From the NCBI RefSeq assembly GCF_000006565.2, contig NC_031480.1, positions 3,755,529 through 3,819,528 of the forward strand: DNA of 64,000 nt. Reading direction: 5' to 3'. Under the pieces are notes generated by a model. It was not told where the DNA came from, ran no database searches, and saw nothing but the letters and a program-made list of their open reading frames with translations. Below, in pieces: positions 61,675-64,000 of the stretch (position 1 is its first letter; each line of letters opens with the position of its first letter). Position numbers and translations under genes: made by a program. The DNA is from Toxoplasma gondii ME49 (taxonomy: Eukaryota; Apicomplexa; Conoidasida; Eucoccidiorida; Sarcocystidae).

Positions 61675-64000
61675 ATGGCAGCCGCCGCGGCCCAGGCAGT
61701 CCCCGAGTTCAAACTTATCCTCGTCGGCGATGGGGGTGTCGGGAAAACAACTCTCGTGAAGAGACACTTGACAGGTACGTTCTCTTTTCTGCACTATGGG
61801 GAAGAAACAACCGCGCCCCGAGGGCAAATTTCATTCAAATCAATTCTTACTGGACACGGTCGCGTGTGTGTATGGGGGAGGAAATGCGGAACCAAATGAT
61901 GGTGAGGTCACCGTGTTCCAGTTCCCTCATGATTCCAAGTTGCTGTTTTGTCGAAATTAATGTGCGATTCTTGCGTGGGTCTCTCCGAATATGTATGGCC
62001 ATCGATGTGTGACGACGTTTTTCTTTCCATCACGTGGGCATCTTTCGTGCGGCAAACTCTTATGTGAAGTCGCGCGCGGAATAATAACACTGATATGAAG
62101 GACCACTGTGCGTCTCTCACACAGAAGTCAGCGCACCGAAAATTCACCAGTTTCTGTGTAACGATTAGATGGACGACAAATGTTCCTTAGGTATATTTTG
62201 TCACTGGTTCCAAAACTTTCGGGAGGTGACCGCCTCTTCGTACCGTTGACGGTCGGCGGGAAGGGCATCCAGTAGATATCAAAAGTTGTGTGATGTGTGT
62301 AGTGAGCCATGCAAACTGAGGTGCTACTACATTCGCATGAGAAGCATCTTGCCGATACCAGATTGTGTAGCTTGCCCTTGGAGGATGTAGACGTGTCAGC
62401 TGTGATGCGGCGAAGCATAGGATGAACGCACAGGTAGTCGCGCGCTCGCATGCACGACCTCGTTGCTGTTTGTTTGAACGGTGTCCGTACACATACACTT
62501 GTGTCCCCGTTGTGGGTGGGTGTGTCGTGCGTGATTTTGTGTATCGACGTGTACATAGACGACATTGGCATTTCTGCGTGTCCCTGTTGCTTACAGGAGA
62601 GTTCGAGAAGAAGTACATCCCCACTCTCGGTGTTGAAGTCCACCCTCTGAAGTTTCAGACCAACTTTGGCATGATCACCTTCAATGTTTGGGATACTGCC
62701 GGTCAAGAGAAGTTTGGAGGTCTCCGCGATGGCTATTACATAAAGGTAAGGAATCTATTCTTCTCCGGCACTGCTCTAGTGTGACGAATAGTTCGCCATC
62801 CTATACACTGCTTTGCGACCGTTGCATGCGGCGCTCTTAGATAACCATGGCTGCGGATCATGAAGGCAATCCGCATGGATTCATATCGGAAAAGCGGACG
62901 ACTTCGAAACAAAGATGGCGTGCAGGTTCTAGTTCGTGTATCGTAGCTCTTCCCTTCGTGGCTGTGTTAAGCTGCAGTATAACTGACATCGAGTTCCGCG
63001 TTCAACAGGAAGGCTTTTGTCTGTATTTTAGAAGCTGTGTGTTGTTCCTGGCGGACGTGATTGTGCGTTCACAGGGACAGTGTGCCATCATGATGTTCGA
63101 TGTCACCGCGCGAATCACGTACAAGAACATTCCCAACTGGTACAGAGATATCACGAGGGTGTGCGAGAACATCCCGATTGTTCTTGTTGGTAACAAGGTA
63201 CGCCAACAGCGCCTGGCGGTGCTGAGAACTGCAGTGCACGCGAAAAGGATCAGCGTTTGAACCAATAGAAGCAGGACTACGTGTCCTCAATTGTTTCATT
63301 ATGTCTGTACACATTTCTGAAACTGTACTTCGTAGGCAGTGAACGTGTTTGTTTTCGCTGAAGTATCGCTCTGCCTTCAGGCTGAGCGTGTATGTGTGGA
63401 CGATTCAAATACACTGGGCATCGCTGGGGCTTGCGCGCGTTTATATTCAAACGATGAACGGCCGTCAACGCGGAGTGCGTCGCTCTGTTACCTGATGGAT
63501 TTTGTCACAGTCGTGGTCGGTTTGGGTGTGTAATCGTTGCTTTGGATGGCACAGAACACTGAGAACACAACTGTGATTGTGTGTTACAGCGCGGTTGTGA
63601 ATTTCGGTGGGTTGTTGCATATAGGGAGGTACATCGGTGAACGGTTACTTTTATGGTATGTGTTTCCTGCCAGGTTGATGTCAAGGACCGCCAAGTGAAA
63701 GCCCGCCAGATTCAGTTTCACAGGAAGAGGAATCTTCAGTATTATGACATCAGCGCTCGATCCAACTACAACTTTGAAAAGCCTTTCCTGTGGCTGGCGC
63801 GGCGCCTGACAAACCAGCCAGCTCTCTCCTTTGTCGGTGAGCAATGATACTGAAACCGGAAACTACAGAGTCGGGCGACGTGATGCAACGTCTTAGGCTG
63901 TGTTCTTTTCATGAGCAATATACGAAGAATGTTGGTGCATGTATTGTGTTGAACGTTTTTCCGTAGATGTGTAGAACAGCAAGTGGTGTGTATGCGGAAG
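61675..64000 (+). CDS. RAN: Ran GTPase, 3' end beyond window
   Basis: Ran drives nuclear import and export and spindle assembly through its GTP gradient. Exons in the window: 61675-61774, 62597-62745, 63075-63197 and 63674-63836, with donors gtacgt, gtaagg, gtacgc and gtgagc and cag acceptors; phases 1, 0, 0 and 1 agree. The 178 residues visible contain every G motif: P-loop GDGGVGKTT, switch I LGVEVHPL, switch [17 protein letters not shown] formed across exons 3/4, and [13 protein letters not shown] with the SA(R) G5 motif. The start [12 protein letters not shown] follows caaa, a good translation context. The C-terminal acidic tail (about 35 residues) must lie in an exon beyond 64000: the frame stops right after the donor at 63837. 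The P-loop Val, where animal Ran has Thr, matches the apicomplexan form as I recall it. Confidence 0.97.

Overview
The window looks like nuclear DNA of a coccidian apicomplexan, most likely Toxoplasma gondii or a close relative such as Hammondia or Neospora. The reasons are an intron-rich layout with gene spacing of several kilobases, proteins with long Ser/Ala/Glu/Arg-rich insertions, many (TA)n microsatellites, TTTAGGG heptamers, and a Ran protein of apicomplexan type. No rRNA, tRNA, CRISPR array, transposon or virus was recognised. Species and gene models are inferred by eye from conserved motifs, reading-frame continuity and GT/AG splice phases.

Layout. (1) About 0.15-4.6 kb, plus strand: an unrecognised coiled-coil protein with phase-0 introns. 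(2) 6.9-9.1 kb, minus: PHF5A/Rds3, an SF3b spliceosome subunit, in four exons, two of them tiny. (3) 10.96-11.56 kb, plus: a one-exon 198-residue protein with a probable mitochondrial presequence and one membrane segment. (4) 15.5-18.2 kb, plus: a triple CCCH zinc-finger protein whose third finger is split by an intron. (5) 25.0-37.6 kb, plus: a very large HIRA-type histone chaperone subunit of about 3,345 residues in six exons, with an N-terminal WD40 region, an ASF1-binding (B-domain) like motif and a HIRA-like C-terminal region. (6) 39.9-42.5 kb, minus: an unrecognised basic, coiled-coil-rich one-exon protein with an organelle-like N-terminus. (7) 46.8-49.1 kb, plus: an ESCRT-III protein of the Snf7/CHMP4 type with a long Ser-rich tail. 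(8) 51.6-52.7 kb, minus: a mitochondrial carrier of the MTM1/SLC25A39/40 type. (9) 55.5-59.6 kb, plus: PEX10, the peroxisomal RING ubiquitin ligase; its middle exons are only partly resolved. (10) 61.7 kb to the right edge, plus: Ran GTPase, with its last exon(s) outside the window.

The genes do not form an operon or a mobile island. They are ordinary eukaryotic housekeeping genes (splicing, chromatin, membrane remodelling, organelle biogenesis, nuclear transport) separated by 2-7 kb stretches in which no coding sequence could be supported. The most notable items are the giant HIRA with a recognisable ASF1-binding motif, PEX10 as evidence for peroxisome biogenesis machinery in this lineage, the Snf7 protein with a doubled length, and the micro-exon structure of PHF5A.
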